Positions 48,697-57,088 of a DNA stretch of 64,000 bases are shown piece by piece. The position numbers and the translations under genes were made by a program. The first letter of the stretch is position 1; each line of letters starts with the position of its first letter. Source of the stretch: an uncultured bacterium (lineage in GTDB: Bacteria > Cyanobacteriota > Vampirovibrionia > Gastranaerophilales > Gastranaerophilaceae). A model generated the notes under the pieces. That model searched no databases and was not told where the DNA came from. It was given only the letters and a program-made list of their open reading frames with translations. Location of the stretch: positions 1 through 64,000 of the forward strand of contig CAROLD010000004.1 of the NCBI GenBank assembly GCA_949035555.1, read 5' to 3'.

Positions 48697-49859
48697 TTTT
48701 GTTCTTCAAAAAGATATTTTACTAAAATTGAACAGACGGCAGGTATTATTGAAATAATTACAAGAACAGGAACAATGCTTGTAGCCTGAGCAATGTAGCC
48801 TATGATTGACATCGCAACCGCAACAATGCCCCATGAAAATCCGTTTATAAATCCGCCAATAATACTTTTATACTGCGGCAAAACTTTTTGAGCCATGCTC
48901 ATTGTAACAGGAGTTGCAAAAAATGTTATAAATCCGATTATTGCAAAGATTACGAAAGAGACGGCAGGCATGGATTTATATGTGAGCATAAATAAAATCA
49001 TTAATGGCAAAGTTGCAATCATTGAAACGTAAAACACATTTGCGGTGCCGATTTTTTGTTCAAATTTAGGACTGAGAAGGGAGGCAATTCCACCAAAGAA
49101 CAGGAAGAAAAATAATGCTGTTCCGATTTGGAATTTTGAGTACCCTTGAGCTTTCCACAAAAACGGCAGTAAAATTGAGCAAGATGTTGTGACAAGTGAT
49201 TTTAGGATTGCAATTGTGTTTAAGATATTCAATTTTCTGTTTGAGAGAATATCAACAAACGCTTGTTTTAAATTTATATCAACTTTATCTGATATTTCGT
49301 TCGAAAATTTTGGAACCATAGAAAACATCAAACCAGCCCAGATAATGCCGAGAATTGAAAGTACAGGCATTCCGGACAAGCCGAAATATTGAGCTATGTA
49401 TGATGATACTAGCGGCCCCATTGAAAATCCGAGAGTTCCCATTGCAATAAATATGCCCATATTTTTCGCAAAATTCGATTTTGAGAATTTTGAAACAAGC
49501 CCTAAAGCTTGCGGGTGATAAAGACTTGAACCCAAGCTTCCAAGAATGATGAATAAAATCAACAGCGGAATACTTTTCATTGCAGGTGCGCAGGAAATAA
49601 ATACTGCAGTTGAAATTAAGCCCCAAAATATCATTGCGCGTTTTTGTATTTTATCTGCAAAAAATCCGAAATATGGCTGGAGTAATGACGAAAATATATG
49701 TGAACAGCTTAGAATAATTGTAGCTGTCGGCATAGACATTTTTACCTGTTCTGCAATAAATGGCATAATCGGGTTTAAAAAACCTGTGTAAATGTCATTT
49801 ATAAAATGTGCGCCGCAAAGCCATATTTGGGGTTTTTGTTCAGTTTTATCGTAAATCAT
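48693..49859 (-). CDS. MFS transporter, fosmidomycin-resistance (Fsr)-like
   Basis: A 12-helix major facilitator protein of 388 residues. The first helix motif HFINDIYTGFLNPIMPFI and the GSLGSSLYHPQALGLVSKFS segment match the Fsr/YnfM-like drug exporter group (compare the FHP-A motif). Loop 2-3 is FADKIQKR. It may export small toxic compounds, but substrate is not predictable. It starts right next to, but transcribed separately from, ruvA. ATG 49859. Confidence 0.85.
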   Translation of the reverse strand: MIYDKTEQKPQIWLCGAHFINDIYTGFLNPIMPFIAEQVKMSMPTATIILSCSHIFSSLLQPYFGFFADKIQKRAMIFWGLISTAVFISCAPAMKSIPLLILFIILGSLGSSLYHPQALGLVSKFSKSNFAKNMGIFIAMGTLGFSMGPLVSSYIAQYFGLSGMPVLSILGIIWAGLMFSMVPKFSNEISDKVDINLKQAFVDILSNRKLNILNTIAILKSLVTTSCSILLPFLWKAQGYSKFQIGTALFFFLFFGGIASLLSPKFEQKIGTANVFYVSMIATLPLMILFMLTYKSMPAVSFVIFAIIGFITFFATPVTMSMAQKVLPQYKSIIGGFINGFSWGIVAVAMSIIGYIAQATSIVPVLVIISIIPAVCSILVKYLFEEQN

Positions 49860-49897
49860 ACGATTATATTCGCACTAAAGATTATTATTTGCAAGTT

Positions 49898-50518
49898 TTA
49901 AACGGATAATATTTTCAGAGAATGTCTTAAAATATCTTCAGCAGAAGCATCGTTTGAAACCTCTTGCAGAGTGCGTGTGATAGCGTTTGAAACTTCTTCT
50001 TTTTCGTAACCAAGTGATAGCAGAACCATTTGAGCATCTTCCGAGTTCTGGGATTTAGGGGCACCTGATTTGGCAGATGAAGCCGGTGCAATATCGCTGT
50101 AGGATGTTAATTTGTCTTTTAATTCAAGTATGATTTTTTGCGCAAGTTTAGGACCTACACCTTTTGCACGTGTTAATTCTTTGTAGTTTTCGTCAAGTAC
50201 AAACCCTACCAAATCTGATACATCAAAAGAATTCAGTAGAGTAAGCGCCATTTTGGAGCCAACACCTGAAACTGAAGTGAGAATATTAAAAATATCTCTG
50301 TCTTCACGTTTTAAAAATCCGCAGAGGCTCATTTTGTCTTCGCGGTGAATAAGAACGGAATACAGTTTTAGCGCTTCTTCTTCTTGCGGCAGTTTTCCAA
50401 AGTCGCGCTCCATTATTTCAAATAAATATCCGACGCCTCCGCCTGTTTGAACGGTAGCAAAACATCCTTTTGTATTTGAAATTTTATAAGTAAATGTTCC
50501 TTTTATATAATCGTACAT
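49898..50518 (-). CDS. ruvA: Holliday junction branch migration protein RuvA
   Basis: RuvA binds four-way junctions and recruits the RuvB motor. The N-terminal OB domain (MYDYIKGTFTYKIS ... GVGYLFEI) is followed by two helix-hairpin-helix motifs (LTSVSGVGSKMAL and LTRAKGVGPKLAQKIILEL), an acidic linker, and the C-terminal RuvB-contact domain (QMVLLSLGYEKEEVSNAI). The 206-residue length is normal. It starts two bases after the dnaA stop, so the two are in one operon; ruvB is not here. Confidence 0.94.
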   Translation of the reverse strand: MYDYIKGTFTYKISNTKGCFATVQTGGGVGYLFEIMERDFGKLPQEEEALKLYSVLIHREDKMSLCGFLKREDRDIFNILTSVSGVGSKMALTLLNSFDVSDLVGFVLDENYKELTRAKGVGPKLAQKIILELKDKLTSYSDIAPASSAKSGAPKSQNSEDAQMVLLSLGYEKEEVSNAITRTLQEVSNDASAEDILRHSLKILSV

Positions 50519-50520
50519 AA

Positions 50521-51945
50521 TTAACCTCTTAGAGAAGCTTTGATTTCTTCAAGTGAAATTCGTAAGTCTTCATCCGTTTTTAATTTATCGCCAATCAAAT
50601 CACAGGAATACATGATTGTAGTATGTTTTTTTGCAAAGTATTCACCGATAGCTTCGTAGCTCATTTGCAGGACTTCGCGCGCAAGATAGACTGCAATATG
50701 TCTGGTGTGTGCTATTTTTTGCTGGCGAGCAGTGCTTTTCAAATCTTTAACAGTAACACCGTAATATTCGGCTGTTTTTTGAGCAACCATATTAATTGTT
50801 ATTTCTTTTTTCTTTGCTTCACAGTTTAAGGCTCTTTTTGCAAGTTCTAAAGTTACCCCTGTTCCGGAAAATTCTGCATAAGCGCTGACTTTGTTGAAGG
50901 CGCCTTTTAGTTCTCTGACATTATTTACAAAGTTTTCCGCCACGTATTCAAAAACATCATCCTCTGCTTCAACTTCAAGTTCTTTTGCATAAGCTTTAAC
51001 GATTTCAAATCTTGTTTCGTAATCAGGCGGCACAATATCAACTACAAGTCCCATTTCGAAACGTGTTCTTAATCTGTTATCAAGTGTCGGGATATCTTTT
51101 GGAAGACGGTCTGATGCGATGACAATCTGCTTGTTATTTGTGTAAAGCGCTTCAAATGTTGAGAAAAAATCTTCCATTGTTTTCATTTTTGATTCGATAA
51201 ATTGGATATCATCCATTAACAAAATATCCACATTCTGAAATTTTTGATGGAATTTTCTCATCAAAGAGTTGTTGCAAGTTTTTGTTTTTTTGCCGTTAGG
51301 AAGGTCGTTATACTGGAAACATCTTACCCATTCGTTAAAATATTCTTCCATTCTAATATAACGAACTTTTAATTCCGGTTTATTGAAAATAATATGATGT
51401 CCGATAGCCTGCATCAAGTGAGTTTTGCCAAGTCCTGACGAGCCGTAAATAAATAATGGATTAAATTTTTTAGAAGGATTATTTGCAACAGAAAAAGCCG
51501 CATTATATGCAAATTTTGAATTATCGCCAACAACAAAATTGTCAAACTTTAAGTTTAAATTCAAATTTGCGGTTGATTGCATTTGAGCAAGAGACATTTT
51601 TGCAGTTTCGGTTTTTCTGTCTTCTTCAGTTTGACCTGCAACAATTTTGGATAATTCTTTTTTGCGTGCTTTGATATATTTATCTGCAAATTCCGCATCA
51701 TAAGTTAGAGAAAATGCTGCACTATCGCCAAGGACGGATTTAATACTTTCTTTAATTTTATCTGTCCAGTTTTTTTTGAGAATATCAACCGCCATGGGGT
51801 GCGGAGACAGTAAAACGAGTGTATTATTTTCATAATCCACAGCTTCAAGAGGGGTAATCCAGGTGCAAAAAATATGGTCAGGAAGGTTTGCTTCCAGCTC
51901 TTCCTTAACTTTATCCCAAAGTTGTTTGACCTCTTGAATATCCAT
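50521..51945 (-). CDS. dnaA: Chromosomal replication initiator DnaA
   Basis: DnaA opens the origin. Domain I (residues 1-90: LWDKVKEELEANLPDHIFCTWITPLE) is followed by a linker, then the AAA+ core: Walker A YGSSGLGKTHLMQ, Walker B ILLMDDIQFIE, sensor/Arg-finger NRLRTRFEMGL. Domain IV has the signature ARQQKIAHTRHIAVYLAREV and KKHTTIMYS. The 474-residue length is normal. No DnaA-box cluster is visible nearby, so the origin is not adjacent. The promoter predicts a leaderless mRNA. Confidence 0.97.
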   Translation of the reverse strand: MDIQEVKQLWDKVKEELEANLPDHIFCTWITPLEAVDYENNTLVLLSPHPMAVDILKKNWTDKIKESIKSVLGDSAAFSLTYDAEFADKYIKARKKELSKIVAGQTEEDRKTETAKMSLAQMQSTANLNLNLKFDNFVVGDNSKFAYNAAFSVANNPSKKFNPLFIYGSSGLGKTHLMQAIGHHIIFNKPELKVRYIRMEEYFNEWVRCFQYNDLPNGKKTKTCNNSLMRKFHQKFQNVDILLMDDIQFIESKMKTMEDFFSTFEALYTNNKQIVIASDRLPKDIPTLDNRLRTRFEMGLVVDIVPPDYETRFEIVKAYAKELEVEAEDDVFEYVAENFVNNVRELKGAFNKVSAYAEFSGTGVTLELAKRALNCEAKKKEITINMVAQKTAEYYGVTVKDLKSTARQQKIAHTRHIAVYLAREVLQMSYEAIGEYFAKKHTTIMYSCDLIGDKLKTDEDLRISLEEIKASLRG

Positions 51946-51951
51946 AAAAAG

Positions 51952-51980
51952 ATTTTACAATAAAAATTTTCGCAAGTAAA
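51952..51980 (-). promoter_or_regulatory. dnaA promoter, predicted leaderless start
   Basis: Minus-strand TTTACT (51975-51980), a 17-base spacer and TAAAAT (51952-51957). The -10 box ends six bases before ATG 51945 and no Shine-Dalgarno sequence is present. Confidence 0.5.
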
Positions 51981-51990
51981 TGTTTAGAAC

Positions 51991-52022
51991 AAGGCGGGAA
52001 TTCTATTAAGAATTCCCGCCTT
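51991..52022. terminator. Terminator downstream of the parvulin gene
   Basis: Perfect 14-base arms AAGGCGGGAATTCT with a four-base loop, immediately before the parvulin stop codon on the minus strand. The T-tract is short, but the stem is strong. Confidence 0.8.
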
Positions 52023-52027
52023 AAAAC

Positions 52028-52408
52028 TTATCTTCTGTCAACTGTTTTAATCAAATGCCATCCAAACTTTGTACCGACAGGGTCAGAAATTTGTCCGGGT
52101 TTTAAGTCGAATGCTACATCCGCAAAAGGTTGAACCATGTCGCCTCTTTTAAAAAATCCTAAATCTCCTCCGCGTTGGGATGACGGACAGAGTGAATATT
52201 TTTCTGCGGCATCTTCAAAAGAAATTTCACCATCAACGATTTCTTTTCTTATTTTTACTGCCTCAGGTCTTGTTTTAACGAGAATATGACTTGAGCGGAC
52301 TTCGTGAACATCCATGTTCGGGTTTAAAGCCTGACCAAATCCTGCAAAAGAGCTAAGCCCGACAAATACAATTGCTAATGCCATAAACATTTTTATAATA
52401 GATTTCAT
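52028..52408 (-). CDS. Exported parvulin-type peptidyl-prolyl isomerase
   Basis: A signal peptide (MKSIIKMFMALAIVFVGLSSFAGFGQA) is followed by a compact rotamase domain of about 95 residues: VRSSHILVKTRPEA, FEDAAEKYSLCPSSQRGGDLGFFKRGDMV, PFADVAFDLKPGQISDPV, FGWHLIKTVDRR. It would help fold proteins outside the cytoplasm, possibly including the autotransporter. ATG 52408 is supported by AAGGAGGG; an earlier TTG overlaps the ribosome site and is rejected. Confidence 0.92.
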   Translation of the reverse strand: MKSIIKMFMALAIVFVGLSSFAGFGQALNPNMDVHEVRSSHILVKTRPEAVKIRKEIVDGEISFEDAAEKYSLCPSSQRGGDLGFFKRGDMVQPFADVAFDLKPGQISDPVGTKFGWHLIKTVDRR

Positions 52409-52459
52409 TTTCCCTCCTTTTTGCAAATATATTATAACAGTTTTTTAAAATTTTGAATA

Positions 52460-53101
52460 CTACAATTGGATTGACCTTAATACAAGATAATATCTGTAAT
52501 TCCCCCAATAAACAATTATTGAAATAAAATTATTATCTAAATCTTCAGCTTCCAAAAATGTATCAGGGATGGGTTGGCGTTTAGAACTTTTAAATCTTTC
52601 GCCGACAAATTTAAGGGCTTTTTCTCTTATAAGCTGAGGTCTGGTTAATTTTATTTGCGGAAGATTATTTTTGTAGAAATCAAGAGGAACCATTTCTTTT
52701 TTGTAGCACGGAATAATATATTTAACTTTGCCGTTTTCTTTGAACAGAATATACCAGGCGCCGTTATGTTCTCTCGGGGTGAGAAGGTAATATCCGGGTT
52801 CTATTGCAATTGTCTTGAAAAACAACTGTGTAGAGAGTCTGAACAGCGGATAAGGAGACCAGGTGGAATACATTGTGTCCTGATATTCCCCGGGGTCTAT
52901 GTTGTGAACATATTTGAATTCCGGTACAGGCATGTCGCGATACATTTGTTGAATATCAATATCTTCGGTGTATTCATCGTCTGCAATTTCCTGAGCATCA
53001 ACATCTTCAGGATAAGAAACCCCGCCATCCGAAAAACTTGCAGGACAGATGGTCAGAATTGATAATAATATTAAAAATAATCCTGTGAAGAACTTTTTCA
53101 T
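52460..53101 (-). CDS. Exported protein of unknown function, 213 aa
   Basis: A signal peptide (MKKFFTGLFLILLSILTICPASFS) and a very acidic segment (residues 33-55, EDVDAQEIADDEYTEDIDI) precede a soluble domain rich in Tyr, Pro and aromatic residues (STWSPYPLFRLSTQLFFK, YYLLTPREHNGAWYILF). The C-terminal 60 residues look like beta strands. No family is recognised. It is 51 bases upstream of the parvulin gene on the same strand and may be co-transcribed. Confidence 0.72.
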   Translation of the reverse strand: MKKFFTGLFLILLSILTICPASFSDGGVSYPEDVDAQEIADDEYTEDIDIQQMYRDMPVPEFKYVHNIDPGEYQDTMYSTWSPYPLFRLSTQLFFKTIAIEPGYYLLTPREHNGAWYILFKENGKVKYIIPCYKKEMVPLDFYKNNLPQIKLTRPQLIREKALKFVGERFKSSKRQPIPDTFLEAEDLDNNFISIIVYWGNYRYYLVLRSIQL

Positions 53102-53172
53102 AATTTAATTTTAATATTATTTGAGAGAAAATCAATCATTCTAATAATTGAGAGTGAATTTATATTTTATTC

Positions 53173-53202
53173 TTGAGCGGCTGAAACTTTTCATGTTATA
53201 AT
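53173..53202 (+). promoter_or_regulatory. mlaE promoter, predicted leaderless start
   Basis: TTGAGC (53173-53178), an 18-base spacer and TATAAT (53197-53202). Six bases separate the -10 box from ATG 53209 and no Shine-Dalgarno sequence is visible. Confidence 0.55.
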
Positions 53203-53208
53203 TCATTT

Positions 53209-54018
53209 ATGGCAATGCTATCAAAATACTTACGTCAATCCGCTACATATAAAGTGTTTATGCACTTTATGGAACTGTTTAGCGATTTTTTGGATACAGT
53301 TGGCAAAATTGCACAAATTGGGGTTCATGTTGTAAAAAGTATTTTTAAAGGTGAAATTTCTTGGAAAGAATTGATTTCACAATGTGACAGATTTGGTGTA
53401 AGTTCACTGCCTATTACATTGTCAATTGTCGGAATGACATCAATCATTGTAGCGTCTCAAGTTGCGCATGAAATGGTAAAACAGGGCGGGGGCAATTTTG
53501 TCGGGCTTTTGATGACAATACTTATTGTCAGGGAAGTCGGGGCGATTATGTCAGGTTTTGCAATTACGTCAATGATTGGTTCTTCGCTGGCATCAGAACT
53601 TGCGACAATGCGTGTTACAGAACAGGTTGATGCTATTGATGTTCTCGGGGTAGATGCGGTCAGTTATTTGTTCGTACCCCGTGTTTTATCAGGAATTATT
53701 ATGATGCCTTTTGTGGTAATTTTAGCATCAGTTGTGGGTGTGCTTCTTGGTGCTGTGACCTCCGATTTATTTGCAGGTTTAACCTATAGAGCATATTTCG
53801 ATTCTGCATGGCTGGGTCTTTATATGAAAGATTTATGGGTAAGCTTGCTTAAGGCTTCGGTCTTTGGCGGTACAATATCTCTTATAAGCTGTACTTGCGG
53901 ATTTTTTGCATCAGGAGGTGCTAAGGGGGTCGGTATTGCTACAACTAAAGCTGTTGTGTGGTCATTTATTGCAATTGTCGTATGGGATATGATTTTTGCA
54001 GTTCTGTTTTTCTTTTAA
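53209..54018 (+). CDS. mlaE: MlaE-type lipid ABC transporter permease
   Basis: MlaE is the inner-membrane permease that moves phospholipids between membranes with MlaF and an MCE protein. The 269 residues have the MlaE/YrbE signatures: SSLPITLSIVGMTSIIVASQ, REVGAIMSGFAITSMIGSSLASELATMRVTEQVDAIDVLG and VPRVLSGIIMMPFVV. In plastids and cyanobacteria this family is TGD1-like. mlaF follows; no MCE-domain (MlaD) gene is in the window. Confidence 0.93.
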   Translation: MAMLSKYLRQSATYKVFMHFMELFSDFLDTVGKIAQIGVHVVKSIFKGEISWKELISQCDRFGVSSLPITLSIVGMTSIIVASQVAHEMVKQGGGNFVGLLMTILIVREVGAIMSGFAITSMIGSSLASELATMRVTEQVDAIDVLGVDAVSYLFVPRVLSGIIMMPFVVILASVVGVLLGAVTSDLFAGLTYRAYFDSAWLGLYMKDLWVSLLKASVFGGTISLISCTCGFFASGGAKGVGIATTKAVVWSFIAIVVWDMIFAVLFFF

Positions 54019-54041
54019 TTTGTTTGTGTAAGGATAAGGTT

Positions 54042-54761
54042 ATGAGTATTGAAGTTCGAAATTTAATCAAAAAATTTGACGATAGAGTTGTTATAAATGA
54101 TATTTCTTTCAAGGTTGCTGACGGTGAAGTTCTTGCAATTGTCGGGTTTTCAGGCTCGGGTAAAAGTACGGTTCTGAAGCTTATTTCAGGACTTATCCCG
54201 TTTGATAACGGTGAAATTCTGACCTCGGAAGGCGATATTGCAATGGTGTTTCAATACTCAGCACTTTTTGACTCTCTGAATGTGTTTGATAATATTTCTT
54301 TTGCACTTAGAGAAAGAAAAGATTTAAGAAAAAAATACTCGGAACAGGATTTAAAAGAAATTGTTTCACAAAAATTGGAACTTGTAGGGCTTCAGGGAAT
54401 TGAAAATAAGTTTCCGTCAGAATTGTCAGGCGGTATGCAGAAACGTGTAAGTTTTGCGCGTGCGATTGTGACAAAACCTAATACAATTTTGTACGATGAA
54501 CCGACCGCAGGTTTAGACCCGATGTCTTCAACTTTGATTGAAGATTACATTGTACGTTTAAAACGCGAAATTAATGCGGCATCAATTGTTGTAACTCACC
54601 AGATGTCAACTATTACAAGAACAGCTGATCGTGTCATAATGCTTTATGACGGTAAAATAGTTTTTGAAGGCACCCCTAAGGATTTATTAAAACAGGATAA
54701 TCCTTATACCAAACAATTTGTAACTGCATCATTAGACGGTCCGATGCAGATGAAAGCTTAG
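54042..54761 (+). CDS. mlaF: MlaF-type lipid ABC transporter ATP-binding protein
   Basis: An ABC ATPase of 239 residues: Walker A VGFSGSGKST, Q-loop MVFQYSALFD, signature LSGGMQKRVSFARAI, Walker B NTILYDEPTAGLDP, and the switch His in VVTHQMS. The EPTAGLDP and GMQKR forms match the Mla/TGD3 group. I start at ATG 54042 (MSIEVRNLIKKF), with AAGGATAAGG upstream; earlier in-frame ATG codons lie inside mlaE. It follows mlaE by 23 bases. Confidence 0.92.
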   Translation: MSIEVRNLIKKFDDRVVINDISFKVADGEVLAIVGFSGSGKSTVLKLISGLIPFDNGEILTSEGDIAMVFQYSALFDSLNVFDNISFALRERKDLRKKYSEQDLKEIVSQKLELVGLQGIENKFPSELSGGMQKRVSFARAIVTKPNTILYDEPTAGLDPMSSTLIEDYIVRLKREINAASIVVTHQMSTITRTADRVIMLYDGKIVFEGTPKDLLKQDNPYTKQFVTASLDGPMQMKA

Positions 54762-54774
54762 AGGAAGTAAGAAT

Positions 54775-56019
54775 ATGAGAAAAGATTTATTTAATAATGA
54801 AGCAATGTCAATTGATACTTATATTATGGTCAAATTGAAAGAAAAAACTGCGCAGTTAAGAGAAAAACTTGAGAAGAAAAACCGTGCGCCAATATCTTTA
54901 TCAATGGGTGCTCCTACTGCAAATCCTCCGGCTGTTTTGATTGACAAGTTAAAAGAATTTTTAACGGAAGATAATATCCATACATATTCAGTGACACGCG
55001 GGGAAGCTTATTATAGACAGGCAGTTGCCGAACGTATGAAAAATCGTTTCGGGGTTGAACTTGATGCAGACAAAGAAATTATGTCGCTTTTGGGTTCTAA
55101 AGACGGGCTTGCCAATTTAATCAGATTTATTATCACTCCAAAATCAGACGAGAAAGAAAAAGATATTATTATTGTTCCTGATCCGGGGTATGCTTCATAC
55201 AGCCAGATGATACAAATTGCAGGTGGTAAGGCTTATTCAGCGGCATTAACTCCTGCCAATGATTATCAGCCGTCTATGGCACAGGTTTATGAGTCACTAG
55301 TTGAAGAAGGTTACGATACAAAAAAAGTTAAGGCAATAATTATAAACTACCCGAATAATCCGCTCGGGGTAAGTGCATCAAGAGATTATGTGAAATCACT
55401 TGTAGAATTTTGTAAAAAACATGACATCCTTTTAATTTCAGATGCGGCATATTGCGATATTTATTTTGATGATAACGAAAAACCATTCAGCGTATTGGAA
55501 TTTGCGGGAGCGAAAGATACTGCGGTTGAATTTTTTAGTCTTTCAAAACCTTATGCAATTACAGGCTGGAGACTGGGCTGGCTGTGTGGCAACAGTGAAG
55601 TGGTAACTCGTTTTGCAAAAGCTAAATCAACTATTGATAACGGCATTTTTAAAGCGATGCAAAAAGCTTGTGCTTGTATTATGAATTCTTCCGAAGGTGA
55701 TGAATATATTGCCTGCACAAATTGTGCTTACAAACGCAAACAGTCAATAATGGTTAAAGGTTTGAGAGAACTAGGCTGGGAAATTGACAGCGAAACTTTA
55801 CCGCATACAACTTTCTATCTGTGGCTTCCAATTCCGAGAAAATACACATCTGCGTTTAAATTCTGTGAAGATTTGCTTGAAAAATCGGGAATTGTAGTTG
55901 TTCCGGGTGATGCGTTCGGGCAATACGGTGCAGGATATTTCAGAATATCATATGTATGCAGTGACGAAAAGCTGCAAGAAGTTATAGACCGTATGAAAGC
56001 AGACGGCTTTAAGTTCTGA
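54775..56019 (+). CDS. PLP-dependent aminotransferase, class I/II (LL-DAP aminotransferase-like)
   Basis: A fold-type I aminotransferase of 414 residues. The PLP Lys is in FFSLSKPYAITGWRLGW, with ISDAAYCDIYF (Asp contacting the pyridine N) and NYPNNPLG. SLLGSKDGLANL and PGYASY recall the LL-diaminopimelate aminotransferase group, used for lysine and peptidoglycan synthesis in cyanobacteria, but aspartate-type specificity is also possible. An unusual helical extension (residues 1-45) precedes the core. The gene is 13 bases after mlaF; the functional link is unclear. Confidence 0.85.
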   Translation: MRKDLFNNEAMSIDTYIMVKLKEKTAQLREKLEKKNRAPISLSMGAPTANPPAVLIDKLKEFLTEDNIHTYSVTRGEAYYRQAVAERMKNRFGVELDADKEIMSLLGSKDGLANLIRFIITPKSDEKEKDIIIVPDPGYASYSQMIQIAGGKAYSAALTPANDYQPSMAQVYESLVEEGYDTKKVKAIIINYPNNPLGVSASRDYVKSLVEFCKKHDILLISDAAYCDIYFDDNEKPFSVLEFAGAKDTAVEFFSLSKPYAITGWRLGWLCGNSEVVTRFAKAKSTIDNGIFKAMQKACACIMNSSEGDEYIACTNCAYKRKQSIMVKGLRELGWEIDSETLPHTTFYLWLPIPRKYTSAFKFCEDLLEKSGIVVVPGDAFGQYGAGYFRISYVCSDEKLQEVIDRMKADGFKF

Positions 56020-56093
56020 ATGACTGTATAACAAGTTTAGTCACTCTGAACTTTATTCAGAGTCTATCAATTCCAATATAGGAGAGACATATT

Positions 56094-57026
56094 ATGAGAA
56101 TTGCAGATGATTTGACGGGGCTTATCGGGAATACCCCGCTTGTGAGATTGAATAAACTCAACACAGGTAATGCTGATGTTGTGGTGAAGCTTGAGTATTT
56201 TAATCCTGCAAATTCCGTGAAAGACAGAGCCGCATTACAAATGATTCTGGATGCCGAAGCTGAAGGGAAGATTAACAAAGATACTCTTATAATTGAACCT
56301 ACAAGCGGAAATACAGGCATAGGACTGGCAATGATTTGTGCTATTCGAGGTTATAAAATTATTCTGACAATGCCTGAAACTATGAGTTTAGAGCGTCGTT
56401 TGCTTCTCAAAGCTTATGGCGCTGAATTGGTTTTGACCGATGGTAAACTCGGAATGAAAGGCGCTGTAGATAAATCAATTGAACTTCATAATGAGAATAA
56501 AAATTCGTTTATCCCGTCGCAGTTTGACAATCCTTCAAACCCAAAGGCACATTATTTAACTACATCAGAAGAAATATGGAAAGACACGGACGGGAAAGTT
56601 GATATTGTTGTTGCCGGTGTAGGTACAGGGGGAACAATTTCAGGTATTGCCAAAAAATTAAAGGAGTACAATCCAAACATAAAAGCTGTGGCAGTTGAAC
56701 CTTATTCTTCTCAGGTTCTTGAAGGCGGACAGGCAGGACCTCATAAAATTCAAGGTATCGGGGCAAATTTTGTTCCTTCAAATTTCGACAGCAGTGTGAT
56801 TGATGAAATTATCCCCGTAAAAAATGAAGACTCAATTGAAACGGCAAGAAATTTATCCGAAAAAGAAGGTGTTTTATCGGGGTTTTCAGGCGGTGCAAAT
56901 GTTTGGGCAGCTGTAGAACTTTCAAAACGTCCTGAAAATAAAGGCAAATTAATCGCAGCAATCCTTCCTGATTGCGGCGAAAGATACCTCAGCAGCGAAC
57001 TGTATAATAGCATCTTTTTTGATTGA
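56094..57026 (+). CDS. cysK: Cysteine synthase (O-acetylserine sulfhydrylase)
   Basis: CysK forms cysteine from O-acetylserine and sulfide using PLP. The 310 residues show [10 protein letters not shown], the PLP-Lys segment [41 protein letters not shown], and [20 protein letters not shown] fits the family's C-terminal end. It has GGAGAG upstream of ATG. A small hairpin (ACTCTGAA/TTCAGAGT) precedes it at about 56041-56061. Confidence 0.95.
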   Translation: MRIADDLTGLIGNTPLVRLNKLNTGNADVVVKLEYFNPANSVKDRAALQMILDAEAEGKINKDTLIIEPTSGNTGIGLAMICAIRGYKIILTMPETMSLERRLLLKAYGAELVLTDGKLGMKGAVDKSIELHNENKNSFIPSQFDNPSNPKAHYLTTSEEIWKDTDGKVDIVVAGVGTGGTISGIAKKLKEYNPNIKAVAVEPYSSQVLEGGQAGPHKIQGIGANFVPSNFDSSVIDEIIPVKNEDSIETARNLSEKEGVLSGFSGGANVWAAVELSKRPENKGKLIAAILPDCGERYLSSELYNSIFFD

Positions 57027-57088
57027 TTACAAGATTGATATTTTTATGCTAAAATCAAACATATACAAGTTTTTAAGGGATATGACAA

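Noticed and set aside
50521..52027. Replication origin next to dnaA
   Set aside because: No cluster of TTATCCACA-like DnaA boxes is visible in the flanking intergenic sequence.
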